A stretch of DNA of 64,000 nucleotides, from the NCBI RefSeq assembly GCF_900103695.1, contig NZ_FNHF01000009.1:1-64000 (forward strand), written 5' to 3'. Made by a program: the position numbers and the translations under genes. Of this stretch, positions 26,698-34,948 are shown one piece after another. Within the stretch, counting starts at the first letter, position 1, and each line of letters opens with the position of its first letter. Origin of the DNA: Sediminibacillus halophilus (GTDB lineage Bacteria; Bacillota; Bacilli; Bacillales; Amphibacillaceae). The notes under the pieces are model-generated. The model made no database searches and was not told the DNA's origin. It was given only the letters and a program-made list of their open reading frames with translations.

Positions 26698-27014
26698 TAT
26701 AAACTGCGCAGTAACTGTAATGTGAAGTGCCATTGCCTATTCAAAAAGAGTGTTAACCGCCGCTTCGGTAGCATACTACGCTTTCCGCGGGCACGGCTTC
26801 AGCTAACTTGGTAAAGAAAACCGCTTTACCAAGTGGATCTTCAGCTCGCGCTGTTCCCGCGGGAGGAAAGGCCTCGGTGAGATCCCGCAGAGCTTTAGCT
26901 CGAGGAAGCTTACCAGCCGCCCGCGGAATGCGCAGGGTATTTCCGCAGCGCCGAACTACACTACTTCTATAAAAAGGCCCTTGGACCACAAAGGAAGTTA
27001 CTGCGCAGTTTATA
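26698..27014. mobile_element. MITE-like element with perfect 19-bp terminal inverted repeats
   Basis: Positions 26698-26716 read TATAAACTGCGCAGTAACT and 26996-27014 are its exact reverse complement. The 317-bp interior is more GC-rich than its surroundings, contains palindromic CCGCGGG blocks, and encodes no convincing protein. One half matches 233-399 in inverted orientation. Short, non-coding DNA bounded by inverted repeats and present in more than one copy fits a miniature inverted-repeat element. A target-site duplication cannot be separated from the TATA ends. Confidence 0.7.
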
Positions 27015-27053
27015 TTTTAAGTGCAAAAGTCAAATTGCTTAAGTTGCTTCATA

Positions 27054-27084
27054 AAAAAAGGCGCTCAGCTTATGATGCTGAGCG
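27054..27084 (-). terminator. Terminator overlapping the yqgO stop
   Basis: GCTCAGC...GCTGAGC hairpin on the minus strand followed by CTTTTTTT. The yqgO TAA lies in the loop. Confidence 0.8.
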
Positions 27085-27258
27085 TCCTAAAATAGCAGGC
27101 ATGATTTTTGTCCGAATATACGGAATGTTCATCGACACAGTGACAGCAAGCTTTCGCAGTGTATTGACTGCAAGCAGTGCGTTAAGTATTTTAAATCGTT
27201 TTTGAAAAACCATACCGGCTGTGATAATAATCGAGCATGCAATCAGAAATGCTCTCAT
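27070..27258 (-). CDS. yqgO: Small YqgO-like protein
   Basis: A 62-residue protein. ATG 27258 follows AAAGGGTG by 7 nt. The N-terminal hydrophobic segment (FLIACSIIITAGMVF, about 4-18) is followed by a basic amphipathic region (QKRFKILNALL). It lies between yqgN and gluP, as yqgO does in B. subtilis, and has a dedicated terminator. Function unknown; the name is by position, size and general pattern. Confidence 0.65.
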   Translation of the reverse strand: MRAFLIACSIIITAGMVFQKRFKILNALLAVNTLRKLAVTVSMNIPYIRTKIMPAILGRSAS

Positions 27259-27319
27259 GTTCTACACCCTTTCTCACTGGATGATCTTATCATGCACTAG
27301 GAGGGTTCATTTTATGCCT

Positions 27320-27877
27320 CTAAAATATCAATCCGGTTTCCGTTATGATATGGTCGACCGCTATATCATAAGCATCTCTGGGAACCTCATCGATCAACTG
27401 TTCATTACTTGTCAAAGCGAGGGTGGGGTTTGAAAAATCGGATAAGAAACGGTCGTAATAACCCCCGCCATAGCCAACCCGATATCCTTGCAGATCAAAC
27501 AATAAGCCCGGAACGATGATCAGATCTATTTCTTGCTTCGAAATAGATTTAGCCGCGTCAGGATTTGGTTCCAATAAATCAATATAAACACATTCTAATT
27601 GGTCATAGGACGACAAATGATAAAACACGATCTCCGGTACTTTTGGATAACACTTTGGAACACAAACGTTTTTCTTTTCCTTCCACGCCTTCTCGATGAT
27701 CACTCTGGTATCCCACTCATGACGTTGGGAAACGGTCAATGCGATTGTTTTGGCCTTCTTCCAATAAACCGAATCGAATAAGTGAGCCGCCAATTTTGCT
27801 TCGATCATTTCCCTTCTTTCAGCAGGCATGTCTTCTAGCAATTGTTTAGCCTTCGTTCTCCATTCACTTTTTTTCAT
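27320..27877 (-). CDS. yqgN: 5-formyltetrahydrofolate cyclo-ligase
   Basis: Converts 5-formyl-THF to 5,10-methenyl-THF with ATP, recycling a folate by-product of serine hydroxymethyltransferase. 185 residues from ATG 27877 (MKKSEWR); an ATG at 27889 is also in frame. The family signature PGLLFDLQGYRVGYGGGYYDRFL lies at about residues 124-146. Folate recycling fits the one-carbon theme of the gcv operon in the same window, although the two are not linked by operon. Confidence 0.95.
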   Translation of the reverse strand: MKKSEWRTKAKQLLEDMPAERREMIEAKLAAHLFDSVYWKKAKTIALTVSQRHEWDTRVIIEKAWKEKKNVCVPKCYPKVPEIVFYHLSSYDQLECVYIDLLEPNPDAAKSISKQEIDLIIVPGLLFDLQGYRVGYGGGYYDRFLSDFSNPTLALTSNEQLIDEVPRDAYDIAVDHIITETGLIF

Positions 27878-28048
27878 TTCCCAGACCATCCTTCATCTTC
27901 GATAATCACGCGATTCCATGCTTGATTTTATCATAACAAATGCAGAACGCATTGGTAAGCTTCCCAATTTCCCACAAATCCTTACTCCCTTTTATCCTTC
28001 GGGGAGGATACCAAATTCACGAAAAGAGAAACCAAAAGAAAACAGATA

Positions 28049-28082
28049 AAAACCCCCGCCAAATGAATTTGGTGGGGGTTTT
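28049..28082 (-). terminator. Terminator after rpmG
   Basis: AAAACCCCC-CACC...GG-GGGGGTTTT type hairpin, minus strand, ending in T4. It lies 42 bp past the rpmG stop, so yqgN probably has its own promoter. Confidence 0.8.
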
Positions 28083-28123
28083 GTAACACATACAGCTTCC
28101 GGCAATCCGGATATACTGCAGGG

Positions 28124-28273
28124 TTATTTTGTTTCGCGGTGCAATGTGTGCCGACGCAAACGTGGAGAATATTTTTTTAGCTCCAAACGTTCTGGATGCT
28201 TACGTTTATTTTTAGTTGTAATATAGTTGCGGTCACCTGTTTCGGTGCAAGCAAGTGTAATGTTTACACGCAT
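28124..28273 (-). CDS. rpmG: 50S ribosomal protein L33, zinc-free type
   Basis: A 49-residue protein with the L33 framework [24 protein letters not shown] and [17 protein letters not shown]. It keeps one Cys (residue 9) but has Thr and Ser/Leu where zinc-binding L33 carries the two CxxC pairs, so it is the zinc-independent form. GGAGGG lies 8 nt ahead of ATG 28273. The gene is adjacent to yqgN as in B. subtilis. Bacillus species often keep zinc-free paralogues for zinc shortage, but whether this is the only copy cannot be judged here. Confidence 0.93.
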   Translation of the reverse strand: MRVNITLACTETGDRNYITTKNKRKHPERLELKKYSPRLRRHTLHRETK

Positions 28274-28506
28274 TCTTTATCCCTCCAAACCTTCATCAAA
28301 TGTAATCATCATTTAAATCTTACATATCATTTTTCAGACTTAATAATACTACCAAAAAAACTGTGCAATTTCAACCTCTTAACAGAAAGCATTCAAATAT
28401 TTGAGAGAATATGATATAACTGTTATGGAAACCATCAACTACTTCTAAAATTATACATAAGAAGTAACTATTTTAAATAAAAAGCCATAAGAAAAGAGGA
28501 ATCACC

Positions 28507-28866
28507 ATGTTATATGCACTTTCTGCCTTGTTGGCAGTGGCCATCATTTTATTGATCCTATCCTTTTTCATGAATGATCGATTCAAAGACATCGAACAGC
28601 AACTGGAGCAGTTTTCTATTTCTTCCATGCAAGAATCTTACCAGATGAAAAAAAAGATCAAAATACTGGAAGAAGAACTGCTTGCAGACGACATGGATTT
28701 TATGGAGGATACCATTCCAGTATCTCAAGGAAAAAAACCGTCCATGTACCAGGAAATACTCGAACTGAATCACCAGGGAAAATCAGTCGAGCAAATTGCC
28801 AGGGAAACTTCCTTGAATGAACACGACGTACTTTCCATTATAAAACAATTTTCTTCAAAGAGATAA
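28507..28866 (+). CDS. Membrane-anchored coiled-coil protein with C-terminal helix-turn-helix-like region
   Basis: 119 residues, ATG 28507 after AAGAGGAATC. One N-terminal membrane helix (about 2-22), a predicted coiled coil (about 25-62, with [11 protein letters not shown] and [11 protein letters not shown]), and a C-terminal region (about 78-118) with the pattern [26 protein letters not shown], which looks like a small HTH of the kind seen in DUF6115/swarming-type anchors. It may be a membrane-tethered DNA-binding or scaffold protein. Size and position resemble B. subtilis yqzD near pst (from memory). 11 nt upstream of the next gene, so co-transcribed. Confidence 0.8.
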   Translation: MLYALSALLAVAIILLILSFFMNDRFKDIEQQLEQFSISSMQESYQMKKKIKILEEELLADDMDFMEDTIPVSQGKKPSMYQEILELNHQGKSVEQIARETSLNEHDVLSIIKQFSSKR

Positions 28867-28877
28867 GGAGAATCAGG

Positions 28878-29357
28878 ATGAAGCAACCGATAAGGGCGTT
28901 TGCCCTTGGCCTTTTGAGCGCAGTCCTCGTGCTGGGCGTTATCTATTACATCGATGGAAAGACTGCAGAACAAAAAACAGAGATGCAGGTTTCCGAGATG
29001 GTTACACAGCTGGAGGCGGAGGGATATGTCGTTAAAACGCTGGATGAAATACAGACTGAACAATCAGAGGATAAAACGGCCGAAGGACTAGACGAGAAAA
29101 ACGAGGAAGAGAAAGACGAAGAAAATACGGAAGAACAAGAAAGCATGACACCAGCCAGTATTGACCTGCATGTCGAACCAGGCATGAGCACAGAAGAAAT
29201 CATTGATATGCTTTATGAAGCTGGTATTATAGAAGACAAACAGAGTTTTAGCAATTACTTAACTGAGCATGATTATAGTACGGGAATTCAAACCGGAGAA
29301 TTTCATATCGAGGAAGGTATGACCTATCAGGAAATTGCCGAAACCATTACCCGTTGA
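28878..29357 (+). CDS. Membrane-anchored YceG/MltG-like LysM-type domain protein without catalytic domain
   Basis: 159 residues; ATG 28878 follows AAGGAGA. N-terminal membrane segment (about 8-26), an acidic low-complexity linker (about 55-90, many Glu/Asp), then about 65 residues (IDLHVEPGMSTEEIIDMLYEAGII... GEFHIEEGMTYQEIAETI) with the repeat pattern of the LysM-like subdomain of MltG endolytic transglycosylases. The catalytic domain of MltG is absent, so it may bind wall glycan without cutting. Similar in size and place to B. subtilis yqzC (from memory). Ends at a 20-bp stem terminator. Confidence 0.78.
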   Translation: MKQPIRAFALGLLSAVLVLGVIYYIDGKTAEQKTEMQVSEMVTQLEAEGYVVKTLDEIQTEQSEDKTAEGLDEKNEEEKDEENTEEQESMTPASIDLHVEPGMSTEEIIDMLYEAGIIEDKQSFSNYLTEHDYSTGIQTGEFHIEEGMTYQEIAETITR

Positions 29358-29380
29358 TTTATCGTCAATGACGGAGCAAG

Positions 29381-29425
29381 AAATCATTAAAACCACTTGG
29401 TTAATCCAAGTGGTTTTAATGATTT
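29381..29425. terminator. Bidirectional terminator, perfect 20-bp stem
   Basis: AAATCATTAAAACCACTTGG and its exact reverse complement with loop TTAAT. It ends the two-gene plus-strand operon and the phoU end of the pst operon. Confidence 0.93.
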
Positions 29426-29433
29426 GCAAACAG

Positions 29434-30093
29434 CTACTTATTTAAGTCAAGGGTCTCCCCTTTGACCAAATAGAGAATACTTTCGCCGATATTGGTAGTA
29501 TGATCGGCGAAACGTTCAATATACCTCGCACTAAAAGCCATCTGCATGATGTGTTGTATTTTCTGGGGATTGGTCGCTGTTTCTTCGAGCATTTCACGAA
29601 CTACTTCTCCATACATGTTATCGACTAAATCATCCAACTCTGCCAGTTTTCTTGCCAAGGTGATATCTTCATATTCAAAGGCCTTTACCGAGAGATCGAC
29701 CATTTTCAATGCCGTTTGCTTCATATCATTCAGAGCAGGGTGGATCGTCAAACCATGATTTTCCCCTAAGTGAATGGCTGCTTTCGCTATATTTTTAGCA
29801 TTATCGCCCATTCTTTCCAAGTCAGAGGAAATGCGCAATGCGATGATTAGTCTCCGTAAATCTGTTGCTACAGGTTGTTGTCTGGCAATCATCAAAATCG
29901 CGTCTTCATTGATTTTTAATTCCTTTTCATCCAATTGTTCATCATAAGCGATTATCTCATTGGCCAGTTCGATATCCTGGTTATATAATGCTTCCATTGC
30001 TTTTTCCAGCATTTTTTCTGTTTCATGGGCAAGACTGATGATTTGACCCCGTAATGCCGTCAATTCTACCTGGAACTGTTCTCTTGCAACCAT
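29434..30093 (-). CDS. phoU: Phosphate signalling regulator PhoU
   Basis: 219 residues forming two three-helix PhoU repeats, each with the metal-binding motif style (E/D)xxxD: DLERMGDNAKNIA about residue 90 and RYIERFADHTTNIGE about 195. It links PstSCAB activity to the PhoR sensor and restrains phosphate uptake. ATG follows AGGAGATAAG. Last gene of the pst operon; B. subtilis 168 lacks phoU here, whereas many other Bacillaceae have it. Confidence 0.96.
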   Translation of the reverse strand: MVAREQFQVELTALRGQIISLAHETEKMLEKAMEALYNQDIELANEIIAYDEQLDEKELKINEDAILMIARQQPVATDLRRLIIALRISSDLERMGDNAKNIAKAAIHLGENHGLTIHPALNDMKQTALKMVDLSVKAFEYEDITLARKLAELDDLVDNMYGEVVREMLEETATNPQKIQHIMQMAFSARYIERFADHTTNIGESILYLVKGETLDLNK

Positions 30094-30116
30094 CTTATCT
30101 CCTCTTTTCTATAAAA

Positions 30117-30893
30117 TTAACCAAATCGGCCGCTAATATAGTCTTCTGTCCGTCTGTCGGAGGGAACAGAAAATAAACTGTCCGTGTCCGAGGCTTCTAT
30201 TATTTCGCCGTGAAGAAAGAATGCCGTTTGATCAGATATCCTGGCCGCCTGTTGCATATTATGGGTAACAATCACAATCGTATATTGATTCTTCAGCTCG
30301 CTAATCAATTGTTCAATCCGAAGGGTGGAAACGGGATCTAATGCCGATGTAGGTTCATCCATCAGTACGACACTTGGCTTAGTGGCAATTGCACGGGCGA
30401 TACAAAGTCGCTGCTGCTGGCCTCCGGATAAGCCGAGAGCTGAACTGTTTAAACGGTCCTTCACTTCATCCCATAAGGCAACTTGTTTCAAAGACGTTTC
30501 CACTGCTTCATCGAGCTGTTTCTTTTTTTTCATGCCGTGTATTCTCGGACCATACGCTACATTGTCATAAATCGATTGTGGGAAAGGGTTCCCTTTTTGA
30601 AAAATCATTCCGATTTGTTTCCTCAGGTTAACCAAATCGACTTTGTCTCTTAAAATATTTTGCCCATTAAAATGCAGCTCGCCTGATAATTTAACAGATG
30701 GAATCCTTTTAATCATCAAATTCAAAGTCTTGATAAAGGTCGACTTTCCGCAACCAGATGGTCCAATTACCGCCGTGACTTCATTTTTTGGAATTTCCAG
30801 ATTGACATTTTTCAAAGCCTGGTTGTTTCCGTACCATAAATTCATGTCTTGTACATGAAAAACGGGTTTCTTTGCTGTTGCTGTCTTGTTCAT
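30117..30893 (-). CDS. pstB: Phosphate ABC transporter ATP-binding protein PstB (second copy)
   Basis: ATPase of the high-affinity phosphate importer, 258 residues. Walker [10 protein letters not shown] (about 43-51), Q-loop in IFQKGNPFP, signature LSGGQQQR (about 153-160), Walker [15 protein letters not shown]-loop VTHNM. It corresponds to PstBB of B. subtilis. It is about half identical in pattern to the neighbouring copy, an old duplication. 17 nt separate the two. Confidence 0.96.
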   Translation of the reverse strand: MNKTATAKKPVFHVQDMNLWYGNNQALKNVNLEIPKNEVTAVIGPSGCGKSTFIKTLNLMIKRIPSVKLSGELHFNGQNILRDKVDLVNLRKQIGMIFQKGNPFPQSIYDNVAYGPRIHGMKKKKQLDEAVETSLKQVALWDEVKDRLNSSALGLSGGQQQRLCIARAIATKPSVVLMDEPTSALDPVSTLRIEQLISELKNQYTIVIVTHNMQQAARISDQTAFFLHGEIIEASDTDSLFSVPSDRRTEDYISGRFG

Positions 30894-30910
30894 GCCTCTG
30901 TTCCCTCCCC

Positions 30911-31729
30911 TTATCCGAATCTGCCGGAAATATAATCTTCTGTCTTTTCTTGATCTGGATTGGTGAATATTTTTTCGGTTTCTCCGTATTCAATTACAGA
31001 TCCATTCAAGAAAAACGCTGTTTTATCCGAAATCCTGGAAGCCTGCTGCATGTTATGCGTGACAATAACAATCGAATAGTCTTCTTTCAATTGCAAAATT
31101 AACTCTTCTATTTTTGCATTGGAAATTGGATCAAGAGCAGAAGAAGGTTCATCCAGCAGCAATACGTTTGGTTCCATTGCAAGTGTCCGGGCGATACAAA
31201 GTCGCTGCTGTTGCCCGCCTGATAAAGATAATGCTGAATCGTGCAGCCTGTCTTTTATCTCGTCCCATAAAGCAGCCTTTCGCAAGCTCTCTTCCACGAT
31301 TTCATCCAACTGTTTTTTCTTGCGATTCCCATAAAATCGCAAGGCATGCGTAATATTGTTGTAAACTGATTTCGGAAAAGGATTCGGTTTTTGAAAAACC
31401 ATGCCGATTTCTTTACGAAGCGCGATTGTATTGATATTTTTCGAAAGGATATCCACGCCTTCATACATAATTTTTCCTTCATTCCATGAAACAGGGATTA
31501 AATCGTTCATTCGGTTAATACTTCGCAAAAACGTCGATTTCCCGCAACCGGAAGGACCGATCAAAGCAGTAATGGCATGCTTTTCTATATCCAGATTGGC
31601 GTGTTTTACCGCCTGATTGTCTCCATAATAGATACTCAAGTCCTCTGTCTGCAGGATGGTTTCTCTCTTTTCATCCACTGCTGTCGGTTGTTTATGCATC
31701 TTTGGTTCAATTGTGATTGTAGCAGCCAT
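30911..31729 (-). CDS. pstB: Phosphate ABC transporter ATP-binding protein PstB (first copy)
   Basis: ATPase of the phosphate importer, 272 residues. Walker [10 protein letters not shown] (about 57-65), Q-loop [17 protein letters not shown], Walker [13 protein letters not shown] and VTHNM. It has a short extra N-terminal tail ([15 protein letters not shown]). Lies 20 nt after pstA; corresponds to PstBA. Confidence 0.96.
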   Translation of the reverse strand: MAATITIEPKMHKQPTAVDEKRETILQTEDLSIYYGDNQAVKHANLDIEKHAITALIGPSGCGKSTFLRSINRMNDLIPVSWNEGKIMYEGVDILSKNINTIALRKEIGMVFQKPNPFPKSVYNNITHALRFYGNRKKKQLDEIVEESLRKAALWDEIKDRLHDSALSLSGGQQQRLCIARTLAMEPNVLLLDEPSSALDPISNAKIEELILQLKEDYSIVIVTHNMQQASRISDKTAFFLNGSVIEYGETEKIFTNPDQEKTEDYISGRFG

Positions 31730-31749
31730 ATTAATACCCCTTTGTTCAA

Positions 31750-32637
31750 TTATTTACTTGCCGTGATTTTCTTATGGACAACACTGCCGAGCCATCTAGC
31801 CAATAGGTTAAAAATCAATACTGATAAAACCAGCACCGCAGATGATCCATTGGCTATTTCCCTGATATCAGGCATGATGCCATTCGTGTTCACTGCCCAA
31901 ATATGAACAGCAAGCGTCTCAGCCGGTCGAAAAATGTTCAATGGAGAAGTTTCTGAAAAAGGATTTAAATCCAGATAATCAAGCCGTGGTGTAGATAATC
32001 CCGCCGTAAACAACAGTGCTGCCGCTTCACCGAATACACGTCCCGATGCCAGAATGGATCCTGTCAAAATTCCTGGGAAGGCCGATGGAATCAACACTGT
32101 CTTGATTGTATGCCAATGTGTGATGCCCAGCGCAAGACTTGCTTCCTTCATTTCAGCAGGTACAGAGCGAATGGCATCTTCACTGACCCGGACCATAACC
32201 GGAATATTGAAAATCGTAAGAGCCAATGCTCCGCCAATAATGGTATAGCCCCATCCTGTCGTGTTGACAAAAACTAAGAGTCCGAACATACCGACGACGA
32301 TAGAAGGCAGGGACGCAAGCATTTCTATACACGATCGAATAAAATTGGTTACTTTACCCGGCTTGGCATATTCCGCCATATAAATACCACCACATACTCC
32401 AAGGGGTACGGTAATCAGCATTGTGATAAACAAGATGTAAAAGGAATTGAAGAGTTGGTCTCTAATTCCCCCTCCTGCCTGTACCGAGCTGGAAGGAGTG
32501 GTAAGAAACTCCCAGGAAATTTGCGGTACACCTCGAAACAGGATAAAAGAGAACAGCGCGGCCAGAATGGCAACGATGATAAAGGCTATTGTGACAAAGA
32601 CTCCGGTGGCGATTCGATCTGCTACCTTGCTGTTCAT
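31750..32637 (-). CDS. pstA: Phosphate ABC transporter permease PstA
   Basis: 295 residues with about six membrane helices and the EAA coupling loop [22 protein letters not shown] (about 190-210). Forms the membrane channel with PstC. Start codon overlaps the pstC stop (TAATG), with AGGAGG inside the end of pstC. Confidence 0.96.
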   Translation of the reverse strand: MNSKVADRIATGVFVTIAFIIVAILAALFSFILFRGVPQISWEFLTTPSSSVQAGGGIRDQLFNSFYILFITMLITVPLGVCGGIYMAEYAKPGKVTNFIRSCIEMLASLPSIVVGMFGLLVFVNTTGWGYTIIGGALALTIFNIPVMVRVSEDAIRSVPAEMKEASLALGITHWHTIKTVLIPSAFPGILTGSILASGRVFGEAAALLFTAGLSTPRLDYLDLNPFSETSPLNIFRPAETLAVHIWAVNTNGIMPDIREIANGSSAVLVLSVLIFNLLARWLGSVVHKKITASK

Positions 32638-33560
32638 TAGATTTTCCTCCTAGATGACAAGTATCGGACTATTAATATGAAGACAAACGAAATGATCAAC
32701 AAAATTAGTCCCATGGACCATAACGTGTTGTTTTCTACGCTCCCATAGGTGGTATGACCCATATTTAATGTAATGATCGTCGTCAAAGTGGCAGACGGAT
32801 CAAGTAAACTTTCCGGCAGGTTCCGGACATTTCCGATGACCATTTGTACTGCCAATGCTTCACCAAATGCTCGGGCCATCCCGAGTACGACTGCTGTCAA
32901 CAAGGATGGCAGGGCTGCAGGCAGCAATACTTTCCGGATTGTCTGCCATCTAGTCGCCCCAAGGGCCAATGAACCTTCTCTCAAACTGTTCGGCAATGCA
33001 CCCATTGCATCCGTCGCTATAGTAGTAATCGTCGGCAAAATCATGATGGACAGGACAATGGTACCAGCAAGAATACTAAAACCGGTTCCCGCGCCATGTT
33101 CTCTAATAAAAGGAACCAATACTGTAAGCCCTATGAATCCATAAACAACAGAAGGAATTCCTACCAACAGCTCAATGACTGGCTGAAGGACTTTTCTTCC
33201 CCACGACGGGGCGATTTCTGTCATAAAAATGGCTCCGCCGATACCTAACGGTGCTGCAATCAAAGCAGAGAGAAAGGTAACAGCCAATGAACCAAAAATG
33301 AATGGCAATGCGCCATAGCTTGGCTGGTCTGCTAATGGGTTCCAATTGGTGCTGGTTAAAAACTCAATGGGACTTACATGGTTCACAAGAAAAGATTGCA
33401 GCCCCTTAACAGTCAGAAAAATCGTTACGGCTACTGTGGCTGTAATCATAATCAGTGCGCACAACGTAACCAGGATTTTCCCTCTCAGTTCACCTAATGA
33501 CCTGTTTTGTTTTGATTTTATTAATCGCTCTCCCGCTGATAGAGCTGCTTTGTTTTCCAT
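32637..33560 (-). CDS. pstC: Phosphate ABC transporter permease PstC
   Basis: 307 residues from ATG 33560 (MENKAAL), preceded by AGGGGTG; the frame extends to 33593 without a site. Six membrane helices and the EAA-type loop REGSLALGATRWQTIRKVLLPAA. The N-terminus is cytoplasmic and basic. Separated from pstS by 87 bp containing a hairpin. Confidence 0.96.
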   Translation of the reverse strand: MENKAALSAGERLIKSKQNRSLGELRGKILVTLCALIMITATVAVTIFLTVKGLQSFLVNHVSPIEFLTSTNWNPLADQPSYGALPFIFGSLAVTFLSALIAAPLGIGGAIFMTEIAPSWGRKVLQPVIELLVGIPSVVYGFIGLTVLVPFIREHGAGTGFSILAGTIVLSIMILPTITTIATDAMGALPNSLREGSLALGATRWQTIRKVLLPAALPSLLTAVVLGMARAFGEALAVQMVIGNVRNLPESLLDPSATLTTIITLNMGHTTYGSVENNTLWSMGLILLIISFVFILIVRYLSSRRKI

Positions 33561-33585
33561 AGTAAACACCCCTAATAAGTCATCA

Positions 33586-33614
33586 CAGGGCAAATGCTTT
33601 TAGCATTTACCCTG
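33586..33614 (-). terminator. Hairpin between pstS and pstC (attenuator-like)
   Basis: CAGGGTAAATGCT...AGCATTTGCCCTG on the minus strand, one mismatch, tetraloop-sized loop. The preceding rather than following side is T-rich on this strand, so it may act as a processing or stability element more than a full terminator. It would favour a high pstS to pstC ratio. Confidence 0.6.
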
Positions 33615-33647
33615 CATTTTTTCTCATTTGTTTTTCTGTTTTTCTTC

Positions 33648-34616
33648 TTATTTATCTGTTTGATTTCCCTCGGCATCGCGTTCTACTTGCATTTTTGTTG
33701 ATGCGATATATCCTTGCTCCGGTAGTAATCCCGTTTGGATTTCATCACTCATTAAGTAGTCAAGGAACGTTTTGGCAAGGCCTTCTGCTTCCCCTTTTGT
33801 ATAAGAGTGCTGATAAGCCCAAATTGGGAATTCACCGTTTTGTACATTTTCATCTGTTGGTTCCACACCATCTATTGCCATTGCTGTGACAGAATCATCA
33901 GTAAAGTAGGAGAATGCCAGATATCCAATTGCTCCTTCTGTTTCACTGACAATTTGCTTGACTGTATTCGAAGAATCCTCCGTAACACCTTCTGCAGGTG
34001 TTTCACCATCAAGACCGAAATTCACGAAGGTTGCACGCGTACCAGATGAATCAGGACGATTGACCAGCGTTATATCTACATCTTCGCCGCCAAGTTCAGA
34101 CCAGTTTGTGATTTCTCCTGTAAAAACTTTCTTCAGATCTTCTTTCGAGATATCGTCAATTCCTACTCCAGGATTCACTGCTGCAGTCATCCCTACTACG
34201 GCAACCTTGTGATCGACTAATTCATCAGCCGGAATGCCATCCTTTTCTTCTGCAAACACATCCGAGTTTCCAATATCCACTGTTCCCTCAGACACTTCAC
34301 TAAGGCCTGTACCAGATCCACCGGCGTTGACTTGAATGTCCGCTTCAGGGTTTTCGCTCATGAATTGTTCTGCTGCAGCTGCTACTAATGGCTGCATAGC
34401 ACTAGATCCGGAAATAGTAATCGAACCGGAAGCACCCTCTGCGCTTGCTCCTTCATCGGATTCACTTTCGGAATCTTGGCTGGCATCTGTCTCTTGATCC
34501 GTTTCGTTCGATCCGTTTGATTCTTGATCTTCTCCATTACTCGATCCACATGCTGCCAATATCCCTATCAGCAAAATCAACAATGCAGCAAAGGATAATA
34601 ACTTCGTTTTCTTCAT
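33648..34616 (-). CDS. pstS: Phosphate-binding lipoprotein PstS
   Basis: Extracellular phosphate receptor of the Pst importer, 322 residues. Signal peptide with lipobox GILAACGSS (Cys about 22), then a Ser/Asp/Glu-rich linker (about 25-62), then the binding domain with SGSSAMQPL and GGSGTGL, which contact phosphate. RBS GGGGG before ATG 34616. First gene of the pst operon behind the Pho box. The acidic linker fits a halotolerant lifestyle (inference). Confidence 0.96.
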   Translation of the reverse strand: MKKTKLLSFAALLILLIGILAACGSSNGEDQESNGSNETDQETDASQDSESESDEGASAEGASGSITISGSSAMQPLVAAAAEQFMSENPEADIQVNAGGSGTGLSEVSEGTVDIGNSDVFAEEKDGIPADELVDHKVAVVGMTAAVNPGVGIDDISKEDLKKVFTGEITNWSELGGEDVDITLVNRPDSSGTRATFVNFGLDGETPAEGVTEDSSNTVKQIVSETEGAIGYLAFSYFTDDSVTAMAIDGVEPTDENVQNGEFPIWAYQHSYTKGEAEGLAKTFLDYLMSDEIQTGLLPEQGYIASTKMQVERDAEGNQTDK

Positions 34617-34673
34617 AAGTTTGTTCCCCCTATAATCTTATAAAATGATTGTCGCCTATCCGGCTACAAGTAC

Positions 34674-34727
34674 ATCGTAACGCGCTAGTTTTAAGTAGCA
34701 GTTAACTGCTTGTAAAGATCATGTAAA
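34674..34727 (-). promoter_or_regulatory. Pho box and promoter of pstS
   Basis: Reading the minus strand: TTTACA (34727-34722), TTTACA (34716-34711), TTAACT (34705-34700), TTAAAA (34694-34689), each exactly 11 bp after the previous one, the arrangement bound by PhoP dimers. A possible -10, TACGAT, lies at 34679-34674, about 10 bp past the last repeat. This should give phosphate-starvation induction. Confidence 0.88.
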
Positions 34728-34895
34728 TTTACTAGATAAATAGTCCTTATTGATAGATTTTGTCGACGAATTCTCTGGTGAGTTAGGGGAAGTTTCTGAA
34801 TGATTTACAATGAGGGAAGCCAGCTGTCACCTATGACCGAACGTGCGTTAGGCAACAAGAGTAAACGCAGACATCCTCGCTTTTCAACCAAAAAA
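34728..34895. other. Intergenic stretch between pstS promoter and pbpA
   Basis: About 170 bp between the Pho box and the pbpA terminator. I see no gene and no recognisable element in it. Confidence 0.5.
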
Positions 34896-34923
34896 AGTCC
34901 TTGGCAACATATTGCCAAGGACT
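34896..34923 (-). terminator. Terminator after pbpA
   Basis: AGTCCTTGGCAA...TTGCCAAGGACT followed by TTTTTT on the minus strand. Confidence 0.9.
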
Positions 34924-34948
34924 TCTCCTGTAATCTCAATTTATTGAT

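Noticed and set aside
26753-26989. 78-codon minus-strand frame inside the MITE-like element
   Set aside because: Arises from the palindromic repeat; the related copy at 233-399 does not preserve the frame.
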